Assembly: GCF_024105655.1 (NCBI RefSeq)
Contig: NZ_JAAAMH010000016.1
Location: forward strand, 16,078 to 80,077
From: Aliihoeflea sp. 40Bstr573
GTDB taxonomy: Bacteria; Pseudomonadota; Alphaproteobacteria; Rhizobiales; Rhizobiaceae
Reading direction: 5' to 3'
DNA: 64,000 nucleotides
Positions within the stretch are counted from its first letter, which is position 1. Every line of letters begins with the position of its first letter. Below are positions 1 through 12,919 of the stretch, in pieces. The notes beneath the pieces were generated by a model that saw only the letters and a list, made by a program, of their open reading frames with translations, was not told where the DNA came from and made no database searches. The translations under genes were made by a program, and so were the position numbers.

Positions 1-122
1 CCGACGACCGCGACGATGCCTGCCGCGCCGACGAGGATCATCGCAAAGGCCAGCGGCATGCCGAGGAGCATCAGGCCGAGCAGGCTGGCAAAGCCGGTCA
101 GCGACGTTTCCCACACACCCAT
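1..122 (-). CDS. dctM: TRAP transporter large permease, DctM subunit (partial, 5' end only)
   Basis: Only the first 40 or so codons lie in the window; the gene continues past base 1. The peptide starts MGVWETSLTG and goes into a hydrophobic helix with the LGMPLAFAM pattern typical of the first membrane segment of DctM, the large ion-coupled permease of tripartite (TRAP) transporters. The start codon is 13 bases after the dctQ stop on the same strand. It is the last visible gene of the dctP-dctQ-dctM set. Identity rests on this short piece plus the context. Confidence 0.82.
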   Translation of the reverse strand, partial: MGVWETSLTGFASLLGLMLLGMPLAFAMILVGAAGIVAVV

Positions 123-135
123 GCCGTGGCCGCCG

Positions 136-660
136 CTATTCGACAGAATTGCCGGCGGCGGGCAGCAATTGCCTTCCGCGCAGCGCGTTGATCAGGAAAG
201 CGAGACCGGCCAGGATGACCAGCGCCGCCATCACTTGTGCTAGAAGACCGATTGGTACGCGCAGTTCCAGAGTTTGGTCACCCGTGCGCCACAGCCGCGC
301 CCCATAGGCCCACATGCGCCACCCCATGGCGAAGCAGATCGCGGCGCAGACGAGTTCGAAGAACCGCGTGCCGAAATCCTGGACTTTTTGCGACATGCGC
401 TCCACGAGAATCGAAATGGTGATGTTCTCTCGCGCGGCGGTCGCCAGTGGCAGGCCGGCGAAGATGGTGAGGCCCATCAGGATTTCAGTCACCTCGAAGG
501 CGGCATAGAGCGGGCGACCGAAGAAATATCGGCCGACCACGTCGAAGGTGGTGATGAACATCATCGCCGCGACCATGAGGCCGGCCACGACCGAAAAGCC
601 CCGGAAGACCCAGGCGACCGGGCCGCGCGTTGCCTGATCGCCTGCGTTGTCCTCGCTCAC
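136..660 (-). CDS. dctQ: TRAP transporter small permease, DctQ subunit
   Basis: 174-residue inner-membrane protein with four hydrophobic segments (about residues 20-42, 55-75, 98-118 and 140-162), the normal size and topology of DctQ. The region around FDVVGRYFFGRPLYAAFEVTE is the conserved DctQ segment containing the VxGRY motif. DctQ links the periplasmic solute receptor to the DctM permease. Its ATG overlaps the dctP stop as ATGA, so translation is probably coupled. The substrate cannot be read from this subunit. The neighbouring dehydratase and dehydrogenase suggest an organic or sugar acid. Confidence 0.9.
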   Translation of the reverse strand: MSEDNAGDQATRGPVAWVFRGFSVVAGLMVAAMMFITTFDVVGRYFFGRPLYAAFEVTEILMGLTIFAGLPLATAARENITISILVERMSQKVQDFGTRFFELVCAAICFAMGWRMWAYGARLWRTGDQTLELRVPIGLLAQVMAALVILAGLAFLINALRGRQLLPAAGNSVE

Positions 661-1712
661 GGGATGTTGACCACCTTCTCGGCCTTATAGGCAGCGGCCT
701 GGGCGCGGGCGTATTCGAGGATTTCCTCGGCTGGCAGACCCTTGGCATTGGCGGCCTCGATCCAGCGCTCCTCCAGCACGGCGAGGCGCGACTTCACCTC
801 CTCGACGTCCGCTTCAGGAAGCTCGTTCCAGACCATGTCGTTGGCATCGAGGGCCGCACGTCCAAGCGTGTCGCCATTTGTCCAGGCCCAGCCGGCCATC
901 GTCGCGATCGCCATGCCGGAATGCTTCTCTACGGCGGCCTTTTGCTCCTCGGACAGCCCATCCCAGGTTGCCTGGTTGAAGGCCAGCCAGAAAGTATCGG
1001 TATAGAGCCCTCCAGGGATCCGCGTCGAGCTTGCGACAGAGGGCGTGATCTTGAAGAACTCGATGGATTCGGTCGGGAAGGTGATGCCATCGGCAACCCC
1101 GCGCGACATGGCCTGCTGCGCCTCGGTCGGCGGAAGCTGCACTGGCGTGGCGCCCAACGTCTGCATGATCTCGCCTGTGACGTTGCCACCGACGCGAATC
1201 TTCTTGCCGGCGAGTTCGGCGAGCGACGTCACCTCCTGGCCTTCGCGAATGAAGATGTAGGGTTCCGAATGGACCCAGAGGCCGACGACCTTGGCGCCCT
1301 CGTGCTCGCCGTATTGCTCGCCGTAGCGCTCGTATGTTGCCCAGGCGGCGGCAGCGCCGGCCCATGGGTCGGGCGACATGAAGGGAAGGTCCATGACCTG
1401 CGTCATGGTGAAACGGCCCGGATTGTGGCCCGAGACGCCGAAACCGACATCGACGGAGCCATCGAGAACGAGGTCGAAATAGGCCGGCGGGCGGCCGAGC
1501 GCAGTTTCCATGATGTCGAATTGCAGCGAGCCGTTCGTCTCGACCTCGATCGCCGCCGCCCAAGGCTCCAGGATGCCCTTGACGATCAGATGGTGCATCG
1601 GCAGCCAGTTGCCGACACGGATCGTCTTCGTTTCCTCCCGCGCATAGCTCGCGCCGGCCGAACCCAGAACCGCGATCGCCGCGGCGAGTGTCATGCTCTT
1701 CCAATGCAGCAT
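657..1712 (-). CDS. dctP: TRAP transporter substrate-binding protein, DctP family
   Basis: 351-residue periplasmic solute receptor of a TRAP uptake system. The start at 1712 is preferred over longer in-frame starts. It has a strong upstream GAGGGGGAAC ribosome site and begins a clean signal peptide (MLHWKSMTLAAAIAVLGSAG, cleavage likely after ASYA). The mature part shows DctP features: IRVGNWLPMHHL at the N-terminus, GKKIRVGG, and the ligand-arginine region. The C-terminus overlaps dctQ by four bases. The longer frame upstream of 1712 is antisense-like sequence inside the dehydrogenase gene and is rejected. Ligand unknown. Confidence 0.92.
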   Translation of the reverse strand: MLHWKSMTLAAAIAVLGSAGASYAREETKTIRVGNWLPMHHLIVKGILEPWAAAIEVETNGSLQFDIMETALGRPPAYFDLVLDGSVDVGFGVSGHNPGRFTMTQVMDLPFMSPDPWAGAAAAWATYERYGEQYGEHEGAKVVGLWVHSEPYIFIREGQEVTSLAELAGKKIRVGGNVTGEIMQTLGATPVQLPPTEAQQAMSRGVADGITFPTESIEFFKITPSVASSTRIPGGLYTDTFWLAFNQATWDGLSEEQKAAVEKHSGMAIATMAGWAWTNGDTLGRAALDANDMVWNELPEADVEEVKSRLAVLEERWIEAANAKGLPAEEILEYARAQAAAYKAEKVVNIP

Positions 1713-1731
1713 TGTCCGTTCCCCCTCAGGA

Positions 1732-2628
1732 TTATGGTTGGATGCTATCATAGAGTTGAACAAGAGCGGTTGCGCAAGCATCCGATTGCCCGCGCGCCGC
1801 CATCTGCCGAAGCAATTCGCGTGCCGTTGACGCCATCGGCAAGGGCGCGCCGGCTTGCCGTGCGGCCTCGCCGGCATTGTCGAGGTCCTTGAGCATCGTA
1901 TGGATCGCCCCGAGCGGCGGCTCGAATGAGCGCGCCGCCATACGTGGCGCGAAAAGCTGGAGTGGGATGGAATCGGCAAATCCACCTTTCAACGCCTCAG
2001 GAAGCTTCGCCGCATCGACACCCGCCCCCTCGGCGAGCCGGATCGCTTCTGCAATCGCCGCCAACTGGCACCCGACGATGACCTGATTGCAAAGCTTTGT
2101 CGTCTGCCCTGCCCCGCTTGGGCCCATATGGGTGAAGCGATGCGCCATCAGCGCGATGACCGGGCGCACGCGCTCGATCTCATCCGCTTCGCCACCGGCC
2201 ATGATCGCCAAACTGCCTTCGCGAGCTCCGGGCACGCCGCCCGAAACGGGCGCATCGATCCAGCCCATACCGGTCGTCTCGCGCAGGCGCGCAGCGAACC
2301 GGCGGGTGGAATTCGGGTCCATGGACGAGAAATCGAGCAGGATCCCGCCTGATCTGGCCGCCCCCGCGATCCCGTCTTCGCCGAACACGACATGCTCGAC
2401 CGCTTTCGTGTCGGTGAGGCACATCATGACGATGTCACATCGGCTCGCCAGATCTGCGGCGCTGCTCGCCTCCTGCGCTCCCGCCTGCACCACCGCGCGC
2501 AGCTTGTCGCGGCTGCGGTTCCAGACCACTACGTCGCGTCCAGCCTGCAAGAGGCGCAATGTCATCGGCTCGCCCATCAGGCCGATGCCGATATATCCAA
2601 GCTTCAAATCCGCCCCCTCCCCGGCCAT
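1732..2628 (-). CDS. NAD(P)-dependent beta-hydroxyacid dehydrogenase (3-hydroxyisobutyrate dehydrogenase / tartronate semialdehyde reductase family)
   Basis: 298-residue cytosolic oxidoreductase. An N-terminal Rossmann fold carries GYIGIGLMGEPM (GxGxMG dinucleotide motif). It is followed by the substrate motif DAPVSGG near residue 124 and the catalytic-lysine region GAGQTTKLCNQ near residue 170, all hallmarks of the HIBADH family. Members oxidise 3-hydroxyisobutyrate, reduce tartronate semialdehyde (GarR/GlxR) or oxidise threonate (LtnD); the sequence alone does not choose between them. It starts four bases after the dehydratase stop and lies upstream of dctP. The operon therefore looks like uptake plus dehydration/oxidation of a hydroxy acid. 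Confidence 0.88.
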   Translation of the reverse strand: MAGEGADLKLGYIGIGLMGEPMTLRLLQAGRDVVVWNRSRDKLRAVVQAGAQEASSAADLASRCDIVMMCLTDTKAVEHVVFGEDGIAGAARSGGILLDFSSMDPNSTRRFAARLRETTGMGWIDAPVSGGVPGAREGSLAIMAGGEADEIERVRPVIALMAHRFTHMGPSGAGQTTKLCNQVIVGCQLAAIAEAIRLAEGAGVDAAKLPEALKGGFADSIPLQLFAPRMAARSFEPPLGAIHTMLKDLDNAGEAARQAGAPLPMASTARELLRQMAARGQSDACATALVQLYDSIQP

Positions 2629-2632
2629 GATC

Positions 2633-4354
2633 CTACTCCGGCACCCATTCGACGCCGCCCGAATGGGTTACCGCGCCCTCCTTGGCGGGGCCGACGACGG
2701 CAGCGTATTTCTCGAAGAGGCCGCCGAGACGGCGTGCATCCGGCGCGACCCACGCGGCGCGGCGCTTTTCCAGTTCTTCGTCGTCCACAAGCAGATCGAT
2801 GGTCTTATTCGCACCGTCGATGCGGATCAGGTCACCATCCCTGACGAGCGCAATCGGGCCGCCGACGGCGGCTTCGGGGCCAGCATAGCCAATGCACATG
2901 CCGCGTGTCGCGCCGGAGAACCGGCCGTCCGTGATGAGCGCGACTTTCTCGCCCATGCCCTGGCCGTAGATGAGCGCGGTGACGCCCAACATCTCACGCA
3001 TGCCCGGTCCGCCGCGCGGACCTTCGTTGCGGATGATGATGACCGAGCCTTCCTTGTAGGACCGGTCGCGCACCACCTTCATGCAGTCTTCCTCGTTTTC
3101 GAAGACATGGGCGGGGCCTTCGAAGACGAGCGATTTCAGCCCCGCGACCTTCAAGAGCGCGCCGTCCGGGCACAGATTTCCGCGCAGGACGACGACACCG
3201 CCCGTCGCCATGATCTCACGACCTTTTTCGCGCACGACCTCGCCGTCCGGCGCGCCGTAATTCTTCAGCGCCTCCTCCAGCGTCGTGCCCTCGATCGTCA
3301 GGCAGTCTCCGTGGAGATGCCCGCCATCGAGCAGCGCCTTCATGATGACCGGCACGCCGCCGATCTCGAACACGTCCTTCGCGACGAAGCGCCCGCCGGG
3401 CTTCAAATCGGCAATGAGCGGCGTGCGCGCGAAGACGTCCGCGACGTCGTCGAGCGTGAACTTGATGCCGGCTTCGTGCCCGATAGCGGGAATGTGCAGC
3501 CCGAGATTCGTCGAGCCGCCCGTTGCGGCGACGAGAGCGGCGGCGTTCTCGAGGCTCTTGCGGGTGACGAGGTCGCGCGGCAGCGGTCCGCCATTCATCA
3601 GGACCTGCATCGCGAGCCGTCCGACGCGGCGGGCGAGCGCGTCGCGCTGCGAATAGACCGCCGGCACCATGGACGAGCCGAGCGGGGCGAAACCCAGCAC
3701 TTCAGAGACCATGCCCATCGTGTTGGCCGTGAACTGGCCGCCGCAGGCGCCCGCCGTCGGCAAGCAAACCTGTTCCATCTCATCCAGATCTTCTTGCGTC
3801 CACGTTCCCGCCATCACACCGCCGACTGCCTCGTAGGCGTCGAGCATGGTGACGTCTCGGCCCTTGAACCGGCCGGGCATGGCCGAGCCGCCATAAAGGA
3901 AGACGGATGGGATGTTGAGCCGCGTCAGGCCCATGATGACGCCAGGCGAGGTCTTGTCGCAGCCGCCGAAGCCGACGAGCGCATCATAGCAATGGGCGCG
4001 AACGACGGCCTCGATGGAGTCGGCGATGATCTCCCGGGAAATCAGCGAGAACTTCATGCCCTGATGGTTCATCGAGAACCCGTCGGACACGGAGATCGTG
4101 TTGAAGGCGATCGGTGTGCCTTCCGCCTCGCGCACGCCGGCCTTAGCCTGCTCCATCTGCCGCGCGATAGTGAGGTTGCAGGGCGTTACCTCCGACGACG
4201 GCCCGACAATGCCGACGAAGGGCTGCGCGATGTCCTTGTCGTCGTGGCCGAGCCCGCGCATGAACGCTCGGTGCGGCGTGCGGTCCAGCCCTTCCATGGT
4301 GATGCGCGAGCGCAGGCGCTTCGCCGGCTTCGGATTGGAAGAACTGTGGTCCAT
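2633..4354 (-). CDS. IlvD/Edd family dehydratase (dihydroxy-acid or sugar-acid dehydratase)
   Basis: 573-residue Fe-S dehydratase. Visible family motifs are the cluster cysteines in [11 protein letters not shown] and [14 protein letters not shown], a third cysteine in [12 protein letters not shown], and the C-terminal GRFSGATRG. IlvD makes 2-ketoisovalerate in valine biosynthesis; close relatives dehydrate arabonate, xylonate or similar acids. First gene of the minus-strand operon with a hydroxyacid dehydrogenase and a TRAP transporter, so a catabolic role is at least as likely as the biosynthetic one. The ribosome site before 4354 is weak. A different IlvD elsewhere in the genome would support the sugar-acid reading. 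Confidence 0.85.
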   Translation of the reverse strand: MDHSSSNPKPAKRLRSRITMEGLDRTPHRAFMRGLGHDDKDIAQPFVGIVGPSSEVTPCNLTIARQMEQAKAGVREAEGTPIAFNTISVSDGFSMNHQGMKFSLISREIIADSIEAVVRAHCYDALVGFGGCDKTSPGVIMGLTRLNIPSVFLYGGSAMPGRFKGRDVTMLDAYEAVGGVMAGTWTQEDLDEMEQVCLPTAGACGGQFTANTMGMVSEVLGFAPLGSSMVPAVYSQRDALARRVGRLAMQVLMNGGPLPRDLVTRKSLENAAALVAATGGSTNLGLHIPAIGHEAGIKFTLDDVADVFARTPLIADLKPGGRFVAKDVFEIGGVPVIMKALLDGGHLHGDCLTIEGTTLEEALKNYGAPDGEVVREKGREIMATGGVVVLRGNLCPDGALLKVAGLKSLVFEGPAHVFENEEDCMKVVRDRSYKEGSVIIIRNEGPRGGPGMREMLGVTALIYGQGMGEKVALITDGRFSGATRGMCIGYAGPEAAVGGPIALVRDGDLIRIDGANKTIDLLVDDEELEKRRAAWVAPDARRLGGLFEKYAAVVGPAKEGAVTHSGGVEWVPE

Positions 4355-5400
4355 GAAACGCCCGGCCCCGGATATTTGATGCCTAAACTAGTTCGGCATC
4401 GAACCATCCCGTTGCGGGAGTGTCAAACACGTCAAACGTGTGGCCGCGCGCGTTTCCACACTTCATCAGGGGGAACGGCTTGCAGGGTCTCGCGTTGGCC
4501 GACCATGAGCGAAGACCACAAAGCCCAATCCATCAAGGATCACGAAAAACTGTCGACGGAACCGATGGAGCGATCGGCGCCGCCGAAACCGGTCAGCGTG
4601 GTCGAGCCGTCCGGCGCGCCTGCGCCGATGGTCTTCGACGCGCCACATAGCGGCCGGCACTACCCGGAAGATTTCGGCCATGTCGCCGGCATCGAACTCT
4701 TGATGGGAGGTGAGGACCGGTTTGTCGACGAGCTCTTCGCTGATGCGCCTGAACATGGCGCGACTTATGTCATCGCCAATTTCGCCCGTACCTACATCGA
4801 CCCGAACCGGCGCCTTTCCGACATCGATATGGCGCTGCTCGATGGTGACTGGCATGAGACGCCCGAGCCGACGATCATGAGCGAGCGGGGCGTCGGCCTC
4901 GTCTTTCGGCTGATCGGAGACGGCACCGCGATCTATGATCGCCGCCTGAGCGCGGCGGACATCACCAACCGCATCGAGCGCTACTGGCGGCCTTATCACG
5001 AGTGCCTCGGCGCGATGATCGACCGGACGATCGAGCGCTTCGGCGTCTGCTACCACCTCGACTGTCACTCGATGATGCCGGTTGGCAACGAACTGGCACC
5101 GGACCCTGGTCGCGACCGGGCCGACTTCGTCCTCGGCGACCTCGACGGGACGAGTTGCGAACCCGGCTTCACCCGGCTCGTCGCCGCGACACTTGAAGGG
5201 CTGGGATACTCCGTCGCCATCAACGACCCGTACAAGGGCGCGCTGATCGTCGAGCGCTATGGCGCGCGCGACAAGGGCGTCCACAGCCTGCAGATCGAGA
5301 TCAACCGCAAGCTATACATGGACCTCGAAACGCTGGAGCGCGGCGCCGGCTTTGCGCCGCTGCGCGCTGCCCTTGCACGACTCGCCGCGGCGGTCGCGGA

Positions 5401-9162
<3,762 letters not shown>

Positions 9163-9193
9163 TCTGCTCTCCTTCACACTGATCGAATTGCTC

Positions 9194-9213
9194 ACATAAA
9201 GATATGTTTATGT
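9194..9213. promoter_or_regulatory. Inverted repeat upstream of metH, candidate operator
   Basis: ACATAAA-GATATG-TTTATGT, a perfect 7-bp inverted repeat with a 6-bp spacer, 31 bp upstream of the chosen metH start. The AT-rich ATAAAGATAT core stands out against GC-rich surroundings. ArsR-family regulators responding to S-adenosylhomocysteine (SahR) are known to control metH-type genes in Proteobacteria; assigning this site to SahR is my inference. It sits in the 115-bp gap shared with the divergent TetR gene. Confidence 0.5.
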
Positions 9214-9277
9214 CAACATTTTTAGCTGCGCCTTGAATTAATTGAACGTTTGTTTTATTAAGGTATCAGGAGGACAC

Positions 9278-9877
9278 ATGGCCCGAACCATCGGATCGGA
9301 CGGAGAGCGCACGGAGGCCGCATTGCGCGATGCGGCATTGCGGCTCATCGCGCGCCATGGCTATGACGCCGTGTCGATGCGCCGGCTCGCCGACGAGGTC
9401 GGCGTTCAGGCAGCCGCCCTCTATCGCTACTTCCCCACCAAGGAAGACCTGCTCTTCACGCTGATGCGCGAGCACATGGAGGCTTTGGTCGCAAGTTGGG
9501 CCGAACTGTCCGCTGTCGAAGGCGATCCCGCCGCTCAACTCGCCTCCTTCGTGCGCAATCACATCGCCTTTCATCTGGCGCGGCGCAGCTCGACCCATGT
9601 CAACAATCTGGAGCTGCGGAGCCTTTCGCCGGAGCGCCTGCGCCGGATCGTCGCTCTTCGCGAGACCTATGAGAAGGAGTTGCGCGCGATCCTGCAACGG
9701 GGCGTCGACGCACGCGTTTTCGATGTCGAGGATGCCGCGCTCGTCGCCATGGCGATCATTCAGATGATCACCGGCGTCATCGTCTGGTTCCGGCCCGACG
9801 AGCGGTTGAGCATCGAGGACGTGACCGAACTTTACCTGACAATGACCCTGCGCCTTGCCGGCGCCAACAAGAGCTGA
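9278..9877 (+). CDS. TetR family transcriptional regulator (LiuQ-like by context)
   Basis: 199-residue one-component repressor. The N-terminal helix-turn-helix is clear (ALRLIARHGYDAVSMRRLADEVGVQAAALYRYFPTKEDLL, about residues 20-58); the C-terminal ligand domain is of the TetR_C type. The start at 9278 has an AGGAGG site 8 bases upstream and is preferred over 9242. Only 15 bases separate it from the isovaleryl-CoA dehydrogenase gene, so it is probably co-transcribed with and controls the leucine/isovalerate genes. TetR-type LiuQ regulators of this pathway are known in some Proteobacteria; orthology is inferred from position only. Confidence 0.85.
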   Translation: MARTIGSDGERTEAALRDAALRLIARHGYDAVSMRRLADEVGVQAAALYRYFPTKEDLLFTLMREHMEALVASWAELSAVEGDPAAQLASFVRNHIAFHLARRSSTHVNNLELRSLSPERLRRIVALRETYEKELRAILQRGVDARVFDVEDAALVAMAIIQMITGVIVWFRPDERLSIEDVTELYLTMTLRLAGANKS

Positions 9878-9892
9878 CGAGGGAGACCCAGC

Positions 9893-11056
9893 ATGTACGA
9901 CCAGACGATGAAGTTCGGCCATGGCGAGGATATCGACGCGCTGCGCGAGACCGTTCGGCGCTTCGCGCAGGACCGCATCGCGCCAATCGCTTCCGAAATC
10001 GACTCGTCGAACGAATTCCCCAACCATCTGTGGCAGGAGATGGGCGCGCTTGGCCTGCTCGGCATTACCGCCGATCCCGATTTCGGCGGATCGGGAATGG
10101 GTTATCTCGCCCACGTCGTCGCATTGGAGGAGATCAGCCGCGCCTCGGCCTCGGTCGGCCTTTCCTATGGCGCCCATTCAAATCTGTGCGTCAACCAGAT
10201 CAATCGCTGGGGCAATGCAGAGCAAAAGGCAAAGTACCTGCCCGCGCTTTGTTCCGGCGAGGCGGTCGGCGCGCTGGCCATGTCGGAATCGGGTTCCGGC
10301 TCGGACGTCGTCTCGATGCGGCTGCGCGCCGAAAAGCGCAACGACCGCTACGTCCTCAACGGCACCAAGATGTGGATCACCAACGGCCCGGACGCTCATA
10401 CGATGGTCATCTACGCCAAGACCGATCCGGATCGGCATTCGCGCGGCATCACGGCCTTTATCGTAGAGCGCGATTTCAAGGGCTTTTCGGTGGCGCAAAA
10501 GCTCGACAAGCTTGGAATGCGCGGCTCCAACACCGGCGAGCTCGTCTTCGAGAATGTCGAGGTGCCGTTCGAGAACGTGCTTGGCGAGGATGGCCGCGGC
10601 GTCGAGGTTCTGATGTCCGGTCTCGACTACGAGCGAGCCGTGCTCGCAGGCGGTCCGCTCGGCCTGATGGCGGCCTGCATGGATGTCGCCGTTCCGTACG
10701 TTCACGAGCGCAAGCAGTTTGGCCAGCCGATCGGCGAATTCCAGCTCGTCCAGGCCAAGCTTGCCGACATGTACGCCAACATGAACGCCGCCCGCGCCTA
10801 TGTCTACGCGGTGGCGCAGGCATGTGACCGGGGTGAAGTCACCCGCAAGGATGCTGCGGGCTGCGTGCTGTTTGCGGCCGAAAAGGCTACGCAGTCCGCG
10901 CTCGACGCGCTGCAGCTTCTCGGCGGCAATGGCTACATCAACGAATACCCGACCGGCCGCCTGCTGCGCGACGCCAAGCTCTACGAGATCGGTGCCGGCA
11001 CCAGCGAAATCCGCCGCTGGCTGATCGGCCGCGAGATCGTCGCCGACAGCAACTGA
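9893..11056 (+). CDS. ivd: Isovaleryl-CoA dehydrogenase
   Basis: 387-residue FAD acyl-CoA dehydrogenase converting isovaleryl-CoA to 3-methylcrotonyl-CoA in leucine breakdown; electrons pass to ETF. Seen: [13 protein letters not shown] (FAD/substrate loop), [10 protein letters not shown], and C-terminal [12 protein letters not shown] and [15 protein letters not shown]. The catalytic glutamate lies in GLDYERAV (about residue 247), the helix position characteristic of isovaleryl-CoA dehydrogenases rather than short- or medium-chain enzymes. Followed by the methylcrotonyl-CoA carboxylase beta gene, the next pathway step. The electron acceptor chain could use the ETF-QO encoded at 23-24.8 kb. Confidence 0.95.
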   Translation: MYDQTMKFGHGEDIDALRETVRRFAQDRIAPIASEIDSSNEFPNHLWQEMGALGLLGITADPDFGGSGMGYLAHVVALEEISRASASVGLSYGAHSNLCVNQINRWGNAEQKAKYLPALCSGEAVGALAMSESGSGSDVVSMRLRAEKRNDRYVLNGTKMWITNGPDAHTMVIYAKTDPDRHSRGITAFIVERDFKGFSVAQKLDKLGMRGSNTGELVFENVEVPFENVLGEDGRGVEVLMSGLDYERAVLAGGPLGLMAACMDVAVPYVHERKQFGQPIGEFQLVQAKLADMYANMNAARAYVYAVAQACDRGEVTRKDAAGCVLFAAEKATQSALDALQLLGGNGYINEYPTGRLLRDAKLYEIGAGTSEIRRWLIGREIVADSN

Positions 11057-11161
11057 CGCGATCGCATCGACGCGATTGGCCGAAGCTGCGATAGTCCCGC
11101 CGCTTCGGCTGATTTGCTCCCGCGCCCCGATCGGCCTCTTCATCGAACGACAGAGACGCTC

Positions 11162-12769
11162 ATGCCCGCCATCCAATCACAGATCTCGACCTCCTCCGAC
11201 GCCTTCAAGGCCAATGAAGCGACGATGCGCGGGTTGGTCGACCAGATGCATGAAAAGGCCGCGGCGGTGGCGCTCGGAGGACCGAAGGAGGCGCGCGACC
11301 GCCATGTGTCCCGCGGCAAGCTCCTTCCGCGCGACCGGTTGGCCCAGCTTCTCGACACAGGCGCCCCCTTCCTCGAAATCGGCCAGTTCGCCGCGAACGA
11401 CATGTATGGCGGCGAGATCGCCTCGGCCGGGCTGATCGCCGGCATCGGCCGCGTGGAAGGGCGCGAGGTCATGGTGGTCGTCAACGATGCCACCGTAAAG
11501 GGCGGCACTTACTATCCGCTGACGGTCAAGAAGCATCTGCGGGCGCAGGAGATCGCGCTCGAGAACCAACTGCCCTGCATCTATCTGGTCGATTCAGGCG
11601 GCGCGAACCTGCCCAACCAGGACGAGGTCTTCCCCGACCGCGATCATTTCGGCCGCATCTTCTACAATCAGGCCAACATGTCGGCGGCGGGCATTCCGCA
11701 GATCGCCTGCGTCATGGGCTCGTGCACGGCGGGCGGCGCCTACGTGCCCGCGATGTCGGATGAGACGGTCATGGTCAGGAAGCAGGCGACAATCTTTCTC
11801 GGCGGCCCGCCGCTGGTGAAGGCGGCGACCGGCGAGGTCGTCTCGGCCGAAGATCTCGGTGGCGCCGATCTCCACACGCGCGAATCCGGGGTTGCCGACC
11901 ACTATGCCGTCGACGATGCGCATGCGCTGGCGATCGTTCGCAGGATCGTGAGAAACCTCAATCGCAAGAAGCACTTGGCACTCGACGTTCGCGATCCGAT
12001 TCCACCCCTTCATGCGCCTGAAGAAATCTACGGCATCATCCCCCAGGACACGCGCCAGCCTTACGACGTGCGGGAGGTCATCGCGCGCGTGGTCGACGGT
12101 TCGGAGTTCGACGAATTCAAGGCAAACTACGGGACGACGCTGATCACCGGCTTCGCGCATCTCTACGGCATGCCGGTCGGCATCATCGCCAACAACGGCG
12201 TTCTCTTCTCCGAAAGCGCGGTCAAAGGCGCGCATTTCATCGAGCTTTGCTGCCAGCGAAAGATTCCGCTCGTCTTCCTGCAGAACATCACGGGGTTCAT
12301 GGTCGGCCGCAAGTATGAGGCCGGCGGCATCGCCAAGGACGGCGCCAAGCTCGTCACCGCCGTCGCTACCGCCAAGGTGCCGAAGGTCACGATGATCATC
12401 GGCGGCTCGTTCGGCGCGGGCAATTACGGCATGTGCGGACGTGCCTACTCGCCTCGTTTCCTTTGGATGTGGCCGAATGCACGCATCTCCGTCATGGGCG
12501 GCGAGCAGGCCGCGACCGTCCTTGCCATCGTCAAGCGCGAAGGCATCGAGCGGCGCGGGGGCAAGTGGAGCACGGAGGAGGAAGCGGCGTTCAAGAAGCC
12601 GATCCTCAACAAGTTCGAGCATGAGGGGCATCCGCTCTATTCCTCGGCGCGGATGTGGGACGACGGCATCATCGACCCGGCTAAGACGCGCGAGGTTCTG
12701 GCGCTGTCGCTGTCGGCCGCGCTCAATGCGCCGATTCCGGAGACGAAGTTCGGCGTTTTCCGGATGTAA
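11162..12769 (+). CDS. mccB: Methylcrotonyl-CoA carboxylase, carboxyltransferase (beta) subunit
   Basis: 535-residue carboxyltransferase that moves CO2 from carboxybiotin to 3-methylcrotonyl-CoA. Two crotonase-like carboxyltransferase halves are seen: [26 protein letters not shown] and [16 protein letters not shown] in the first, and [24 protein letters not shown] and [16 protein letters not shown] in the second. All are typical of MccB rather than the propionyl-CoA enzyme. Starts 105 bases after ivd. The biotin-carrying alpha subunit gene is not adjacent: a PQQ dehydrogenase gene intervenes. Confidence 0.95.
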   Translation: MPAIQSQISTSSDAFKANEATMRGLVDQMHEKAAAVALGGPKEARDRHVSRGKLLPRDRLAQLLDTGAPFLEIGQFAANDMYGGEIASAGLIAGIGRVEGREVMVVVNDATVKGGTYYPLTVKKHLRAQEIALENQLPCIYLVDSGGANLPNQDEVFPDRDHFGRIFYNQANMSAAGIPQIACVMGSCTAGGAYVPAMSDETVMVRKQATIFLGGPPLVKAATGEVVSAEDLGGADLHTRESGVADHYAVDDAHALAIVRRIVRNLNRKKHLALDVRDPIPPLHAPEEIYGIIPQDTRQPYDVREVIARVVDGSEFDEFKANYGTTLITGFAHLYGMPVGIIANNGVLFSESAVKGAHFIELCCQRKIPLVFLQNITGFMVGRKYEAGGIAKDGAKLVTAVATAKVPKVTMIIGGSFGAGNYGMCGRAYSPRFLWMWPNARISVMGGEQAATVLAIVKREGIERRGGKWSTEEEAAFKKPILNKFEHEGHPLYSSARMWDDGIIDPAKTREVLALSLSAALNAPIPETKFGVFRM

Positions 12770-12919
12770 TCGGTTCATTATGCGGGAACCGGACGCGCTT
12801 TCGCACGTTCAACTCACGCGTGCCCTCTTTTTGGAGGGCAGGCCGGCCGTCGCTTGAAGGCCGCAGGGGAGCCGACGCATCACGTGGGCTTGAATTTTCA
12901 TTGCTCACCGGGGCCGGCA

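Noticed and set aside
2087..4504. Long plus-strand open frame running into the amidohydrolase gene
   Set aside because: It is the antisense of the dehydratase gene; arginine/alanine-rich translation with no family, no ribosome site. Only the part from 4505 is real.
12821..12840. Hairpin TGCCCTC-TTTTTG-GAGGGCA after mccB
   Set aside because: Stem is only 7 bp and no T-tract follows the stem; not called as a terminator.
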